From NCBI GenBank assembly GCA_009363875.1, contig CM018683.1, forward strand, positions 63,179,207-63,243,206: a stretch of DNA of 64,000 nucleotides, written 5' to 3'. Source of the DNA: Mikania micrantha (lineage: Eukaryota; Streptophyta; Magnoliopsida; Asterales; Asteraceae). Numbering within the stretch: position 1 is the stretch's first letter; each line of letters begins with the position of its first letter. The notes beneath the pieces were generated by a model that saw nothing but the letters and a program-made list of their open reading frames with translations, did not search any database and was not told the DNA's origin. Shown here piece by piece: positions 32,830 to 46,300 of this stretch. Both the position numbers and the translations under genes were made by a program.

Positions 32830-34650
32830 ATGGATAAGATCAAAACATTTTTAAAATGAATAATTTATTAAATAATATAACTATTTATCTCTTTATTTAT
32901 TTATTTATTTTGTTTGTCTCTTGGATCTTTATTTGTTTTTCTTGGGTTAGAGACTTGGAGCAGCGGTTTATTTTGAACATTATTTTATATTATTTTAGGT
33001 TATTACCTCGTGTATTACACGGATATTATATAAAATATTAAATGGTGATATATGAACTTTTAATGTGTTACGATTGATATTTTTGAAATAAACTGATGCT
33101 AAAATTGGTTTTATTTCAATAGAATTCGTAGTAATGCTATAAATTAACAAAATTAAGACCCAAAGAATGTGAATGTCTAAGTTTTCTTTTTTAAAAATTG
33201 TTTTATACTACCTGTATATACAAATTATACACAAATCAACTAGTTTTTCGTCATGATAATAAGTTTCAACATTTGAAATTATATAATAACCACTCAATCT
33301 GTAAATTACGACATTAAGTTATTGCTTTAGTATATTTTTAGGAGAGAACCGAACTCGAATTATAATCATCAAATTCAAACACTTATTATACAAATTGGTC
33401 TTATTACTTTTTAAATAGGCTATAAATGATTAGACATTGAGTTAAATTATTAATTATTAATTGAGTTTTATTACAAGTAATGCATATTATATTATTTAGG
33501 TATTATTTTTGGCTTTAAAATAGTTTTAAACTAGGTTTTAATAGGTTCGTCAAATTTTCATACAGGTCGGGAACAAAACTTCTTTTGGAGTCAGTCAAGA
33601 TCGAATCATGTATATAATATTAAAAATAAAAAATTTATGGGGTCAAGTCAACCTTCATACAATCATACCCATATATTATGTTCGCCCCAGTGTTTTGCTA
33701 CTTGAAAACATAACGAAATTCCTGCAACAAGAATTGGTTGGCTAAGATACTAGTTCTTTTAAATCTACAAATAATCATATTACAAATAGAAATTTTTTGG
33801 TAAAATTAATTGTATAATTATTTTTTATTTCTTAATTTAATTTATTTTTATATCTACTTCATACCTACTTCTAATACGACGTGAATCTTACGCCTCATAT
33901 ATAAAAAGTGCATTCATGTTATTAATAGTGTCCTCTCGAAGACTATTAGGTATTAACCTCTTTTTTAATTAGCATAGGATGAATACGTGACTCATTGTTA
34001 ACAAGTTATGTGCAAGGCCTAATATTACTTTTTTCTTCTTTCGTTTATTGTTTTTTTTTAAATCATTTTTAATGTTTTTCATTTGTTTTTAATAGTTTTT
34101 AATGCTTAATGATATCCTTTCGGATTTTATGATAAAGATGTAATCAATATGCTTTAAGTTTTTATGTCAAACATATACCACTAAGGCATGATTTTCTGTG
34201 AGATTTTTGATATTAAGGTTAGAGTAATTGTCGAGATACTTCTTATGATTGGCTAGTATTTTATTATTATTTCTTAGGTTTTATAAATGACACATGTGAT
34301 TCAAACCTTTAAACATTTGTAATTGTCGAGATACTACTCAAATCATCTAGAGACTAAGAGTAAAATGTTGGGATTGCATGTGTTATAAATGTTTAAAGGT
34401 TGAGATCAAATGGTTAATTTATAAAACATGAGAACCAGTAGTGAAATAATAGTAAACCAAATAGATTAACTCAAATTTATTGTTTACTCTTAAGGTTATA
34501 AGAGAATCCTTGACGGTACGTGGCTGGAAAAACCATAATATTATAGAATATTTTATAAAATACATATACATGTATCAACTAGTCTTAACACACGATTGTG
34601 AACTTAAAATAACTCACTCTTAAAATAATAACTCAAATAACTTTGTCAAG
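32830..34650. other. AT-rich intergenic DNA; possible minus-strand Helitron 3' end near 32992
   Basis: On the minus strand 33022-32992 reads CCGTGTAATACACGAGG then TAATAACCTA, close to the 3' hairpin and end of the Helitron at 39080-39108. A matching 5' end was not found. The rest holds no recognised gene. Confidence 0.3.
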
Positions 34651-34654
34651 TTAA

Positions 34655-34912
34655 AGCCAAATCTTGCTTTTTTTTAACATCATTGTAACACATTTAATTA
34701 TTTTTTCTTCTTTTATTAGTTTGTGTAAATGCATCACCATTTAAGACGTAATATCGTTGTAAGTTTTGGGTGTAAAACATTTACAGTGTTGTAAGTCAAA
34801 AACTTACACCGATGTTACGTCTTAAACGGTATTGAATTTACGCAAACTCATAAAAGAATAAAATGTTCTAAATGTGTTGCAATGATGTTCAAAAAAATCC
34901 AATATTTGGTTT
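34655..34912. mobile_element. Foldback MITE with long inverted arms
   Basis: The left arm (CATCATTGTAACACATTTA, TTTTATTAGTTTGTGTAAAT, AGACGTAATATCGTTGTAAG) is present inverted in the right arm (CTTACACCGATGTTACGTCT, GTTGCAATGATG). Arms are about 110 bases and the loop about 30. No coding capacity. Confidence 0.65.
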
Positions 34913-35039
34913 CATCTTGATAGAGTTATTCAGAATAATGCTTTAAAATTGAATTATTATTTGAACTCTACCTTTAATCCTCCTTGTAATATCACTACAC
35001 ATCATATATCTATATATCTATTAACCTGGGCCTAGGGCG

Positions 35040-35700
35040 ACCCGTTAAGTTTACCTTCTACGCTCTTGTCCAAGGCCCTTAAATTTAGAGGTCGCAATTC
35101 CTGACATGACACAAATATAATCAAGTTTTGGGTTGGCAAATATAACCCGTTTAAAAAAAACGGTTCGTGTTCGGGTTAACCCGTTTAAGGTTTCGGGATT
35201 TTTATTTTTTATTTTTTTCTTTCCTATAGCATATATTTAGTTGTTTTTTATCATATACCATACTTTAATTAATCAAGTAACAAAATTTAAATTTTTTCAT
35301 CTAAAAAAAGATTTTTTTTCAATTAACCATACAAACCATTTTATTTTAAATTTCCTACTTTATAATTATGATTACGTAATTATATTTTTAGTTATAATAA
35401 TATTAATTTTTTGTTAAAATACTATACTAAATATTTGTTACTTGTGCACAACTATTAAGCACTTTATTATTGATTTACTTTCAAGCACTAACCAACTTAC
35501 AATATTTAAATTAGTTTGATTTATTTATATAAACAGGTCAGGCTCGGGTTGACCTGAATTTATGTCAACCCGAATTAAGGTTGAAAACTTTGACACGAAT
35601 AAATATATGGGTCAGGTTCGGATTGCTAAATTCAACCCACCAATCCGTCAACCCATAATATGTTAATCCGCCAACCTGATACGATTGACACCCCTACCTT
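35040..35700. repeat. Remnant rich in AACCCG/GGGTTGAC motifs
   Basis: AACCCGTTTAA, GGGTTAACCCG and TCAACCCGAATTAAGG phrases flank an AT-rich centre, ending GATTGACACCCCTACC. This is a MITE-like arrangement. Similar phrases recur at 53263-53683, 55140-55210 and 55995-56070. Confidence 0.35.
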
Positions 35701-35818
35701 TAATTATACAAAGCCCCATATTAAAAATCAAATGTGTGTTTGTTTGGGCTTTATTAATGGGCTATGGGCCTGAAATAGGGAATGAGAAAATAGAGAGGGG
35801 AGACAGAAGTCCATCGTT

Positions 35819-36076
35819 AGAGGTGGCCAACGGACCCAGACCTGGAACCGGAACCCGTCGTATCCGAACCAGTGGGTACGGGCGGTTCCTGATTTTCAGA
35901 GAAACTATAACCAGAACCGGAAAACCCGGAACCGGTTCCACCCTCAAACCGGCCAAAACCGGAATCGGAATCGGCAACAAACCGGTTGGAACCGGTCAAA
36001 ACCCGGAACCGGTTCTTAACTTTGTTGACCGGAACCAGTTTCAGTTCCAAAAAAAAAACTCGATTTGGCCACCTCT
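35819..36076. mobile_element. MITE with AGAGGTGGCCAA termini, AACCGG-rich
   Basis: AGAGGTGGCCAA at the left and TTGGCCACCTCT at the right are exact inverted termini of 12 bases. The interior has about a dozen AACCGGAACC or GGAACCGG phrases. A 138-residue open frame that crosses it is composed of these repeats and is not a gene. Confidence 0.65.
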
Positions 36077-38729
36077 GTCCAGTGGGAGAGGAGAGCGGTA
36101 GACGCAAAAAGCTTTGTGGAAGACCACAACACCAAGCTGCCAAAAGACTGCCCCTGTAATTTATGCATAATTTTGAATTTTAAATTTCTGCATATCGTGC
36201 CCACATTTGAAATTGAAGCACCTTATACAATAGAACCTTCAAATACTCCTTAGCTATGATGACATTCACTAAACCTAAGTTTCATTGCTTTTGTGTGCTT
36301 CAATGGTGCATTAGTTCATAATTACATAGAACAATTATGAAATTAAGCTGAATTTAGGTAAATTGAAACGAACTACAGCTAATGCTTGACTAAATACACT
36401 ATTATTAGCCATATTTTGGTAACATGAACGGAAATAAGGATCAAACTAACAATTTAATTTATGTAGAATCCAAAATTTAAAAAAAATAATATCTAATGGA
36501 AGCTTAAAAGAAGCTACTTACTGGAGTTTTTTTGACAGGAACAGAAAGCTTTAATTGCTTCAATGCCTTCCTCCCCTTCGATGTGATTTGAGTTAGGGTT
36601 TCTTATGCGGTGTGTGTTGTGCGTGTGATACATATCAAATAAGCAATTGGCCGCCAACACTTGAGAATAAGAAAGATATCCTACGACTATTTCCTCGTAC
36701 ATCTTTAAAACTAAGACTTTATTTTTTTAATTTATTTTTTTAAACAACAAAACTTACAATCATTCATAAGTGCCAGCAAGAAGCTGGCCAAATTATACCC
36801 AATTGGTAGATTATGAGGTTTCACATGTTATAATGTTATGTGTTATAATATTCTTGTCAACTTAAGAATATCCATAAACTGTTAGAGATATGAGGAATAG
36901 TGGCCTCAACATTTAATTATGTTTTACCAAATAGAAAAACTAGTCCCTATACTTACAGATGTATATGAAATGTTTCATGCTTGTTTACCTGCTATTTATA
37001 TGCTTGTTAGTTATATGACTGCTTTCAAACACAAGTTTGTGGGTCCATGTTATGTTGATTTCGGATTCTAGGTTGGATGTTCTTTGGTAGTTGTTCATAG
37101 TGAGATGAAAAAGATAAATAAATTTTGAGCGGAGGCTCATATGAAGCAGTCTATCTACCACATTAAGATAGCGGTAAGGTTTGTCTTCATCCCTCTCTCA
37201 AACCCCACAAAGTGGGACTTCACTGGGTAAGTGTTGCGGGAATCATAGCCTAGTCTCATACCCTATAAAGGGAATCCACTTCTGGCCTGGCCTTCTGATG
37301 AGAATCCTTCAAACTTTTTTCAAGTCAAGAATGTGTAAATCGAGGCCATTAAAATATGATGCAGATGTCATCATAGAAGAAGAAGTTCTTTTTTCTGCAT
37401 CAGCTACTAATCACACGTTTGAAATTAATCTAGCTGCTTAGCTTATCTTTTGTGGTTTGGGCATACAGTTTCGACTAGCATTCACGCGGGTAGCATTTGA
37501 ATGCGGAATCACCCAAAAGCACGGGATTCCACTTGACTTTCTTTATGAAGGTTGTTATTGTATACTTACATAAAATTATTTGATGAAAATAATGGTAAAG
37601 ATCAATATGATTAATATTTATCTTAGATACACAACAATTACATAGAGTAAGAAAACACTATTCACGTATTCTCTTCAAGATTATCCATCACTATATATGG
37701 CACGATAAAAGAACAATTCCAAATTATTATGACTTCATCATCTTCTAAATCATTGATTCCTACAAGTAAATTCTATTAATTTTTATGTATGATTCATGTT
37801 CATTATTGAGAATTTGATTAAGGTTTTTTAGATTATAACCCTCAATTGAAGATATAATTAACATTTGATATGAGGTGGATGTTGATTTTAATATTTTATT
37901 AATTTAATCATGAAAGTTGATTTCTTTCTTCATACCGTTAATGCAAAACAAAGTTATTTTTCTAGTTTGTAATACGCCAAAATAAATTTTTTGATCAATC
38001 GATTTTACAAAGTAAATCTCATAAATTACGTCAATTTCTATTAATTAAGAATCATCAAATAAGATCAAAACTCAGATTCATGATGTTGAATTTGAATCTT
38101 CAAATAAAACGGTGGTGATAAGATTTTGTGGCTTAATTGTTTCCTCTAGCTAGGGTTGTAATCGAGCCAAGCTTGAGATTTTCTTCGAGCCAAAAATTCG
38201 AGTTTTAGCTCAAGCCCGTAAAAAATCTCGAGCCTCAAGGGGAGCTACGAGCCAGCTCGTTTTTTTTCTTCCTTCTACTTTACACATATATTTAATATAA
38301 TATACATACATACACATATGCATATTATAAATAATATGCATATATTTACTGTTAGATGCCCGCGCGATACGGCGGAAAACAAAACAATTAGACTACTGAT
38401 TTTGGCTCGTAAAAAACTTAAACCATCTAATTTTTGTCAAATTAATTATTTTAACTAAAAAAATTATTATGATAAAATTCACAATTTAAAATACCAAATA
38501 TGATATGACAAAAGTGTCAAAAAGTAATTTGGTTGATTGGAGAGGGTCTTCTTTTATAGGTATTATACGACACTTTATTTTTTAAATGTATCAATGTGGG
38601 ACAAACTAAAAAGTAAAAAGAAAACCATTTAGTTTATGGCTATTAAAGCTTTGTTTGTTGTACTATATGTTCTAAGAGTTGTAAAACTCTTAATTTTAAG
38701 AGTTTTTGATAAAAGACCATTGTCTCCTT
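36077..38729. other. Intergenic, exon-like scrap at 36525-36590
   Basis: On the minus strand about 36590-36527 reads TSKGRKALKQLKLSVPVKKT and ends at CTCCA|GTAAGT, which looks like a short exon with a donor, but it has no start codon in frame and I recognise no family. A CGAGCC/AGCTCG scrap at 38155-38265 belongs to the family at 11326. Nothing else is supported. Confidence 0.3.
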
Positions 38730-39108
38730 TCTATATATCTATTCTAATAAATCAAATTTTCTTTGGACACATGACGTATTTTTAAATCATGTCAACTTTG
38801 ATTTCCACCCCTCTCTCCTATTTAATATACCTCATATTAAATAATAATATTAAATATTAAATATTAAATATGTTTTTTATACATTTTTTTCAAATTAATA
38901 AAAAAGTTTGTTAATAGATTAAAAATATATTAATATTAAAAACACATTTTTTTAAATGCAATTTATTATAAAATATACAATTTTTAAAAACAATATTTTT
39001 ATAACAAAATGTTTAAGGGAAAAAATATTAAAAAATTAGTGTTTAAAAACATAATATAATTATTTTCATTGATGATCAACCCGTGTAATATACGAGGTAC
39101 TAACCTAG
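38730..39108 (+). mobile_element. Small non-autonomous Helitron (about 380 bp)
   Basis: It starts TCTATATATCTATTCTAATA and ends with a hairpin-forming ACCCGTGTAATATACGAGGT (39080-39099), then ACTAACCTAG and a host T. The base before the 5' TC is T rather than the usual A. It has no coding sequence; the interior is AT-rich. Confidence 0.55.
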
Positions 39109-39445
39109 TATATATTATATAGTAGTATAGATATAAATACAAGGGATGGTTCAAATGTTAACCCTTTTCTTATTGCGATAACTAAAATAACTACATTTTA
39201 TTACTTTGTGAGTCACATTAAAGTAAATCTAAAGGTTTAGGGTTTTTTTATTATTAATATAAGTGGGTCCTACATTAATTAAAAAAGAAAAAACATACAC
39301 TTTTATATTTACTTTAGTATGGGTCCCAAAGTAATAAGATGTAGTCATTCGGTTGACGTAATAAACATGAGTTGATATTTGATGTGTTTGTTATTTTTAC
39401 ATTTTTTTTGTTGTAAATTGATTCTTTTCCTTTCATTTGTATATA

Positions 39446-40277
39446 GACAGGATTATACCGCTTTCTGATATAGACATCTTCTGGACAAAGCTTGATACTC
39501 GGATCCCGACACTTCTAGAAGACGCAGAAATCGACGTCGAAGGTCAAATGGGTCTAGTGTCACAGGAAATAAATTAGAAACATGAGTCAGTGAAAAGAGT
39601 CTGGTTAAAAAAATACTTTCGCAAGTGTTTTCCGTTTAAAAGTGAAAAGAAAACGCTATTGGTTCAGAAGGATACACACGGACGGCCGACATTGAAGACT
39701 CAACAAGAAAGGGAGAATGAATCTAGACATAGCGCAGTTGTCGACTCACAAGAGAGTGGTTTTCAACTTCTGATGCATAGTTCATTGACTCCAGTAATGT
39801 CAAACTAGCAAAGACTCGCCCTCCAACGTAGTCGTTTAACGTCTTCCAGAGGAAAAAAAGGACTTGAGACAAGTTAAATTGACTCGGTAGTTGCTTCGCC
39901 AGTGAAACCAGAATGAATGAAAAATCTTAGACGATTTGGTGGTTACATTCCTTAAATGTTTCATTGCTATGTAAGAAACATACAAGATGTTTTGCCACAC
40001 GGTAATTGTGATTTCAGGTCTGTAGCTGTTGGGTTAGGGTTCAATGAAAATCAATAGGGTTTCGTTCACCAACAACTACTACAAGAGGTGGACACCCATA
40101 GTGAATCATACAGATATGTTTTTAACTTGATAGACCCAAATTTATATGACACAATACGTCATAGCATAAACTGGTTTGATATTAGACCTGCACCACAAGA
40201 ACATTGGTTGCTTATGCCTTATACGGGACTTGTTGTTGCACAACGATTTGGCGTGACACAATACGTCATAGCATAAA
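39446..40277 (+). pseudogene. Mutator-like transposase C-terminus with OTU-like domain, degenerate
   Basis: Conceptual translation of successive frames gives, in order: DIDIFWTKLDTRIP (a segment seen after the transposase core of plant MULE proteins), GRPTLKTQQERENESRH near 39690, then at about 39970-40280 an OTU-like cysteine-protease segment with HGNCDFRSVAVGLGF (OTU motif DGNCGFRA; the Asp is His here, the Cys is kept), QQLLQEVDTHSESYRYVF and APQEHWLLMPYTGLVVAQRFGV. Stop codons (for example near 39585, 39806 and 40060) break the frame. In plants, MULE transposases with an appended OTU-like protease domain are known. The upstream DDE catalytic part is missing. The frame ends abruptly in a 25-base copy of its own earlier sequence, followed by a microsatellite. 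Confidence 0.65.
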
Positions 40278-40285
40278 CGCATCTC

Positions 40286-40345
40286 TTATTATTATTGTTG
40301 TTGTTGTTGTTGTTATTATTATTATTATCGTTATTATTGTTGTTG
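40286..40345. repeat. Compound TTA/TTG trinucleotide microsatellite
   Basis: Runs of TTATTATTG, then TTGTTGTTG, then TTATTATTATTA sit at the junction between the MULE remnant and the next pseudogene. Open frames across it (poly-Asn, poly-Ile/Val) are artefacts. Confidence 0.9.
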
Positions 40346-40403
40346 TTGAAATCGAGAAATACATTATTATCGTAATTTGTTTTATTTTTTCCGTTGTCCA
40401 GAC

Positions 40404-41650
40404 ATGTCTTCTTCCGATGAGATGGAGGTTGGTGGTGATGATATGGGGGTCCCAATTCACGATCTTGAGGTTGACCAGTTCGAAGAGCTTTTGGACCACC
40501 CATGGTTGTAGTTCCCTAAGGGGACGATTGCGCGTAAAAGGCGCAATTGACTCCTGAAGAAGGAGATGAGCCATCAGAAGGCCATCGACTACGATTTGTT
40601 GACGTGCAGCAAAGGATGGTGGTCATCATTGGCGAGGACACGCCATGGTCTAGGCTGTTTGACATGACGTACGATCCTCAGTACCGACTCCTCGCGGTGA
40701 AGTTTCTTTCTACGTTTGTGTTTCGGGCTCGAGCTCCTGATTTTCAGCCAGAGCCCGGTCATCCGTAGCCATCGGAGATTTCTTTCAGAATGTGCGGAGG
40801 TTCCTACACCTTGAGTTTGAGAGAGTTTGCGATAGTGACCGGTCTTTACATCGAGGCAGAGACTGACATGCCGATCTACATGAACGATATTTATACAGTT
40901 GACGACGGTCGTCAGTGCTGGGTGGCCTTGGATCGGCGACGAGCCATTTGTGCGCAGTGCTCGGGTCACGCGTATTCGTGACCCGCTCATTACGTATTTG
41001 CACCGGTGCATTGCCTCGTCTGTTATAGGACGTTGCATGAGCCAGAAGTGCTGCACTTATCAGGATGTATTTTATTTGTATTGTTTGCTGAGTGGGAGAC
41101 CGTACCACCTTACACGGTGTCTGGCGAAGTACTTTAGTAGATATTACCACTGGCGGGAGAGATGGAAGATCTACTGGGGTGTATGTGACCCGTATTGCTC
41201 GTTTTAACGTGCTTATCGATATAGACCATGACGAGATGGAGGCTGTGCATCCTGTTTGTTTGGATAGCAGGACGGTGCATGGCATGCGTATCGTGCAGAA
41301 GTTCCCACGTTTCGGGCTTCGATTTGCGCTCGAGAGGGGGGTCATTTGGCAGCCGAGGCCAAATGATCTGCATTACAGAGATGACGACCCATGCCCCAGC
41401 AGCAGCCCCCACAGCATCCTCCACCACATATCGAGGGGGAGCCGCATCAGGATGTGGCACATCAGCATCCTGAGCGCATATATCGAGCCGTGCGGCTTCC
41501 TGCTCGTGTCGAGGCTATGTTGCAGGGTATTGCTGATTCGACACAGCAGCTCATTCAACATCAGACACAGATCCAGCAGCAACAACTTTAGCTCACACAA
41601 CAGCAGCTCCAGCTCACACAGCAGCGACTCCAGCTCAGTCAGCATCTAGC
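40404..41650 (+). pseudogene. Athila ORF1-like / plant mobile-domain-like protein, frameshifted
   Basis: The frame starts MSSSDEMEVGGDD at 40404 and is stopped near 40509. Related sequence continues over changing frames: SRLFDMTYDPQYRLLAVKFLSTFVF (written here only in part: YRLLAVKFLSTF), then TLSLREFAIVTGLY at 40800-40850, RIRDPLITYLHRCIASSVIG at about 40965, FYLYCLLSGRPYHL near 41075 and VHGMRIVQKFPRFGLRFALE near 41275-41335, ending in a Gln/His-rich tail. The order and phrases resemble the ORF1 family of Athila retrotransposons and related plant proteins of unknown function. At least three frame changes and several stops show it is dead. Confidence 0.6.
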
Positions 41651-41899
41651 TCATACTAGCGAGCAGCTGACGCGACGAGTGGACCGGTTGGAGAATCTGA
41701 TCTCATGGCAGGTGCATATCGAGCTTAGCCATGCTTATGCTCAGGGTGTCCAGCTCCCTGCAGTTCCGTGGCCACGAGATTATTCTCCTCCCACTCCCCC
41801 TCCACCTCCATCTACACCTCACGATGGTTGGTTAGTATTTTCAGTTATATTTGTATTTGTTATGTGTAAACAGACACATGTATTCATGTTCATGTTTTG

Positions 41900-42723
41900 A
41901 ATATATTTAATTGTTTTGGCTGGTGATGGTGTTTATTATTTAAATATGTTTTGATTGTTGATGCATTATTTATCATGTTATTTTGTTAAATCAATATGTT
42001 TAGACAAATAACATCATTTATATATCAATTAATTAATATATTTAAATTATTATTAAAAATAATTATAAACATTTTTAAATTTCAAAACTTAGCTTAACAT
42101 ATGTAATTTAAAAAGATTTGACTCTAAAAAAAGTTTTAAATTAGTTTTAAAAACAATTAAAAATAACCCTGAAAGTTTACTCTTATTTTTAAAGTCACAT
42201 CTCACTTTACTCACATATTTTTAATGTTCACATGATTTTAACGCATCATTAGGTTATCTGATAAATGTCATAATTATATTAATTTGATAGCAATGGCCTC
42301 ATGAACGTTTATATAAATTTCTAACCCAAACGGTCACAGAATTTTTTGCACGTTGTTTACATGCCTATAACGCATCCGTACATTATCGAATATTTGTATC
42401 GTTTATATCATTTTGATCATAATTAGTTCACAAACGATTTAGGTTTAATAATTTTATAAACCATGAGTATTATATATACTACATATATATACGATTTACA
42501 TTTAATAATTTTATAATATTTGTATCATTTATAAATTCTACATTTACACCGGGTTTTTTTTAAGTGATCTGTAATCACATTCTTTACTATTAAATAAGTT
42601 CTTAATCTTCAACCCTCAATTTCAAAGCTTACGTTATAGATGTTGTATTTGGTATTTTCGTGCATTTTATTGTACACAATTTTAACCTCATGTTCTGTTG
42701 GTTTTTTTACGTCAGTATATCAG
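41900..42723. other. AT-rich intergenic DNA, no gene recognised
   Basis: No coding frame supported. It may be interior to the Helitron whose 3' end follows. Confidence 0.3.
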
Positions 42724-42756
42724 ACCCTGCCGCAACGTGCGGGTCCTGTGTACTAG
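42724..42756 (+). mobile_element. Helitron 3' terminus
   Basis: ACCCTGCCGCAACGTGCGGGT can fold on its ACCC/GGGT ends and inner GC pairs. It is followed by CCTGTGTACTAG and a host T, fitting the CTRR rule. The matching 5' end was not located; it could lie in the 38.7-42 kb mosaic. Confidence 0.45.
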
Positions 42757-43380
42757 TTTTAATTTAATTTTCAAACAAGGTAAAACACCCCATGAAACAT
42801 ATTCAAACACACTAAAACATCCAAATTTAATTTTTTTAGCCATATACGTTCCGTAGTGGTCAGTATGTGGCGTATTGGGCCTGACACTGACAGAGAATGT
42901 CTGACTCATTTAAAGTTGTCATATTTGTGGTCAAAACGCCCCGTAATAAACACTACGAATCGTATAAGTAGCGACGGGGTGTTAAAATATGATTTTAAGA
43001 TGTATAGATAACCCCAACTATTATTATATATGATGACAAAATCTTACGTGGGGAACAGACATGCCTTTTCCTTTATTACCGGATTCAAGAAAATTCATTC
43101 AATTTGAATTCATAAGACCATCTGAAATCCGATAAAAAGAAATTTAAAATCTCTCACTTCGTACTGTTTCTGCTAAATTGTCTCGTTTCTGCTGACACCA
43201 CCACACCCACTCGCTCTTCCTCTGTATTGTCACCATTATCGAGCTTCAAAACATCAGGCTTTTGTGTTAGAGAGAGAATATAGACGTTACAACGTCTCTA
43301 TTGAAATAAATTCCTGTAATTTGATGATCAATTGTGTGTTCTAGAGAGAGAGATTGGGGGATTCGATTTCTGGGTGCAGG

Positions 43381-46300
43381 ATGTCAAGAAGGTTTCGATT
43401 GATTTTTGCGACTTCGCTTGTTCTTATGCTTCTTGGTATGTTCTCTTTTTTATGCACATTATGTGTTTGTGTAAATGTCTCTACCAAATTTTGTGGCTGA
43501 TGTGTTGAACAAATGTAGTGAATGTAATAATGTATGGTTTTATGGTGATTTAGTGAGTTGATTCAGGTTTTGATGTGTGTGTTTTAGCTGATTTATTGAA
43601 TTTGTTCACATTTGGTTGTGGGTTTCAGCTGATTTATTGAGTTTTTTTCACATTTTGTTATATGTGTGTTTTAGCTGATTTGTTGTATTGATTTTCGTTC
43701 GTGTTTGGAAACAAAATGCTGCAACATTGTGTCCGCAAATGTGATATTTTTTGGTTGAATATCAACATATGACCTGGCAATCTTGATCATAGCAAATTAG
43801 CCAGATAAATAGGTAGATTTGGGTAAATAATTATTTTATTTTGGGTCTATATAGAATGGTTTGAGAAGGGTAATAATTTAAAAACTAAATAAATATAATG
43901 GATTTAAACGGGTAAGAATGTTTATAATATATATGATAAGAAAATCATTAAAATTATTTAAACACGCTATTTGTTTCGTTATAACTAATTTTAACTTGAA
44001 ATAAATTGGTGTTTTTAACAATGACACAGAACCAAACTAATATTGCTAAAAACTCATTCTGATTAGTTACCTAACCTGTCCATACATGCATCAAGTGTTC
44101 CCACTTTTTACTGCATATCTCTGTTCATTATTAAGGATCCTAGATTTAATAAAATTGTTTTTAGACTAACGGATGTTTGGATGTGAGGTTGCTGGTTAAA
44201 CTCCTCAATCAATAATTTATTATTTTTTTTGTTTTTTTATCTTGTTCAAAATTACAAGTTTTGAAAAACTTATGGAGGAAATTGACTTAGGTGGTGGTTG
44301 GATATGTGTTTTAGAACATATTGTAGAAGATACAGTTAAATAATATCATGTTCTTGTGTTTTGCAAATCATTATTCTGGAATAAAAAGACAGAAATAACC
44401 CAAAAAAATTGCTTATTTATTTGAGCAAATAAATCAAGGAAATTTTTTTTCATTTTTAGCACTATATATTTTGTTAAGAGATCTAAAAGTTTGTGACGTT
44501 GAACTGGACTTCCAATAAATATGTTATTGTTATAAAAGAGAGGCCTTTTGTAAGATGGGAATTAAATTCTACCAAAATTTGACCACAACAGAGGGTAAAT
44601 AGGTAATGTTATTGTGTTGTTTGATCTTAATGTAGAACCATCATCTTAATCAATAAACAGTTTGTTTTTGTAAGAGTCTTGTTTGCCACCCATCTGCTAT
44701 ACTTGTTCACTGAGGCCATACAATCATCAAAACTATTTTACAGGACACCAAGTATGTATTCAGTTTTGTTTATATCAAGATTGATTCAAAAAAAATTTAT
44801 GAAGATGAAATATTCTTTTTTTTTTTTCCTTTAAATTTGTACTCTTGGTTTTTTAAAGAATTTAAAGTGAGTTTAGTCATCCAACATATTTTTTCTTGCT
44901 ATAACTGTTATAAATGAAACCAAATGCATAATTTAGCTCAATTCCCACTTAGGGTGATTTTTTTTGGAGGCCACCGACACGGTTGCTTGCGGCCGCGATT
45001 TACCTGTTCTTTCTAGTTACTCGGGTATTGGGGAGAACCCAGGGGTTCCCACGGGCATAAAAAAACATACTTGGGTGATGTTAATGTAAATTATTGAATA
45101 TTTGGGCGGCATCTTTGATGAAAAATGATCAGTTTTGAGTGTTTGGGTGATTTATTTGGGTGTTTAGTGTCAAAATATGATTACATTTTGGATGATCAGG
45201 TTAAGAGTATCATCAAGAAAACATATAATCGAAACAAATGGGTATCTGATTTGAATCTCTAAAATACATCTTGACACATAGTATATGATCCTGCATCTTT
45301 TTTTTGATAGGTACATGCAATGGAAGCACAATTGGAATCTGCTATGGAAGAAATGCAGATGATCTCCCAACCCCGGATAAAGCAGTAGACTTGATCAAAA
45401 ATCAAAACATAAATTATGTTAGAATCTATGATTCCAACATCCAAGTTCTTAAAGCCTTTGCAAACACCGGAATTGAACTCATGATTGGAATCCCAAACTC
45501 TGATCTTTTACCCTTCTCCCAGTTCCAATCAAATGCTGACACGTGGCTTAAAAACAGCATCCTCCCGTACTATCCGGCCACCAAAATCACACACATAACT
45601 GTTGGTGCTGAAGTAACAGAAGCCCCTGATAATGTCTCATCAATGGTGGTTCCTGCCATGACAAATGTCTATAATGCCCTTAGAAAAGCTGGTTTACATC
45701 ATAGAATCAAAGTCTCAACTACCCATTCTTTAGGGGTTTTATCCCGTTCATACCCTCCTTCAGCTGGTTCTTTCAGCAGCCGGCATGCGGGTTTTTTAAA
45801 ACCATTGCTTGACTTTCTTGCAGAAAATCAATCACCTTTTTTGGTCAACGTTTATCCATACTACGCATACCGTGATTCAACCAACAACGTGTCGTTAGAC
45901 TACGCGCTTTTCGAGTCATCATCAGAGGTAATCGACCCGAACACGGGTTTGCTTTATATGAACATGTTTGATGCACAGATCGACTCGATTTACTTCGCAT
46001 TAGCGGGCCTGAATTACAAAACAATAAAAGTGAAAGTCACCGAAACGGGCTGGCCTTCAAAAGGATCCCCAAAAGAAACCGCTGCAACACCTGAAAACGC
46101 ACAGACTTACAACACGAATCTTATCCGCCATGTCATCAACAACACCGGGACACCAGCTAGACCCGGTGCAGAGCTTGATGTTTATATTTTCTCCTTGTTT
46201 AATGAGAACCGAAAGCCTGGTATGGATTCAGAAAGAAACTGGGGTTTGTATTATCCTGATCAGACGAGTGTTTATAACGTTGATTTTACTGGGAAAGGCA

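Noticed and set aside
35685..36101. 138-residue open frame
   Set aside because: It is made of AACCGG repeats of a MITE with 12-bp inverted termini. All frames across such repeats stay open by chance and overlapping frames exist on the other strand.
37181..37441. 86-residue plus-strand frame ending FEINLAA
   Set aside because: No recognisable domain, no splice partners and no conserved motif. I could not support it as a gene.
40204..40574. Poly-Asn, poly-Ile and poly-Val frames on both strands
   Set aside because: They are translations of the TTA/TTG microsatellite.
40589..41345. Minus-strand frames of 155 and 186 residues
   Set aside because: Antisense shadows of the Athila-ORF1-like pseudogene, with Arg/Ser-rich composition and no family motif.
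45170..45444. Minus-strand frames of 61 and 66 residues
   Set aside because: Antisense shadow of the start of glucanase exon 2.
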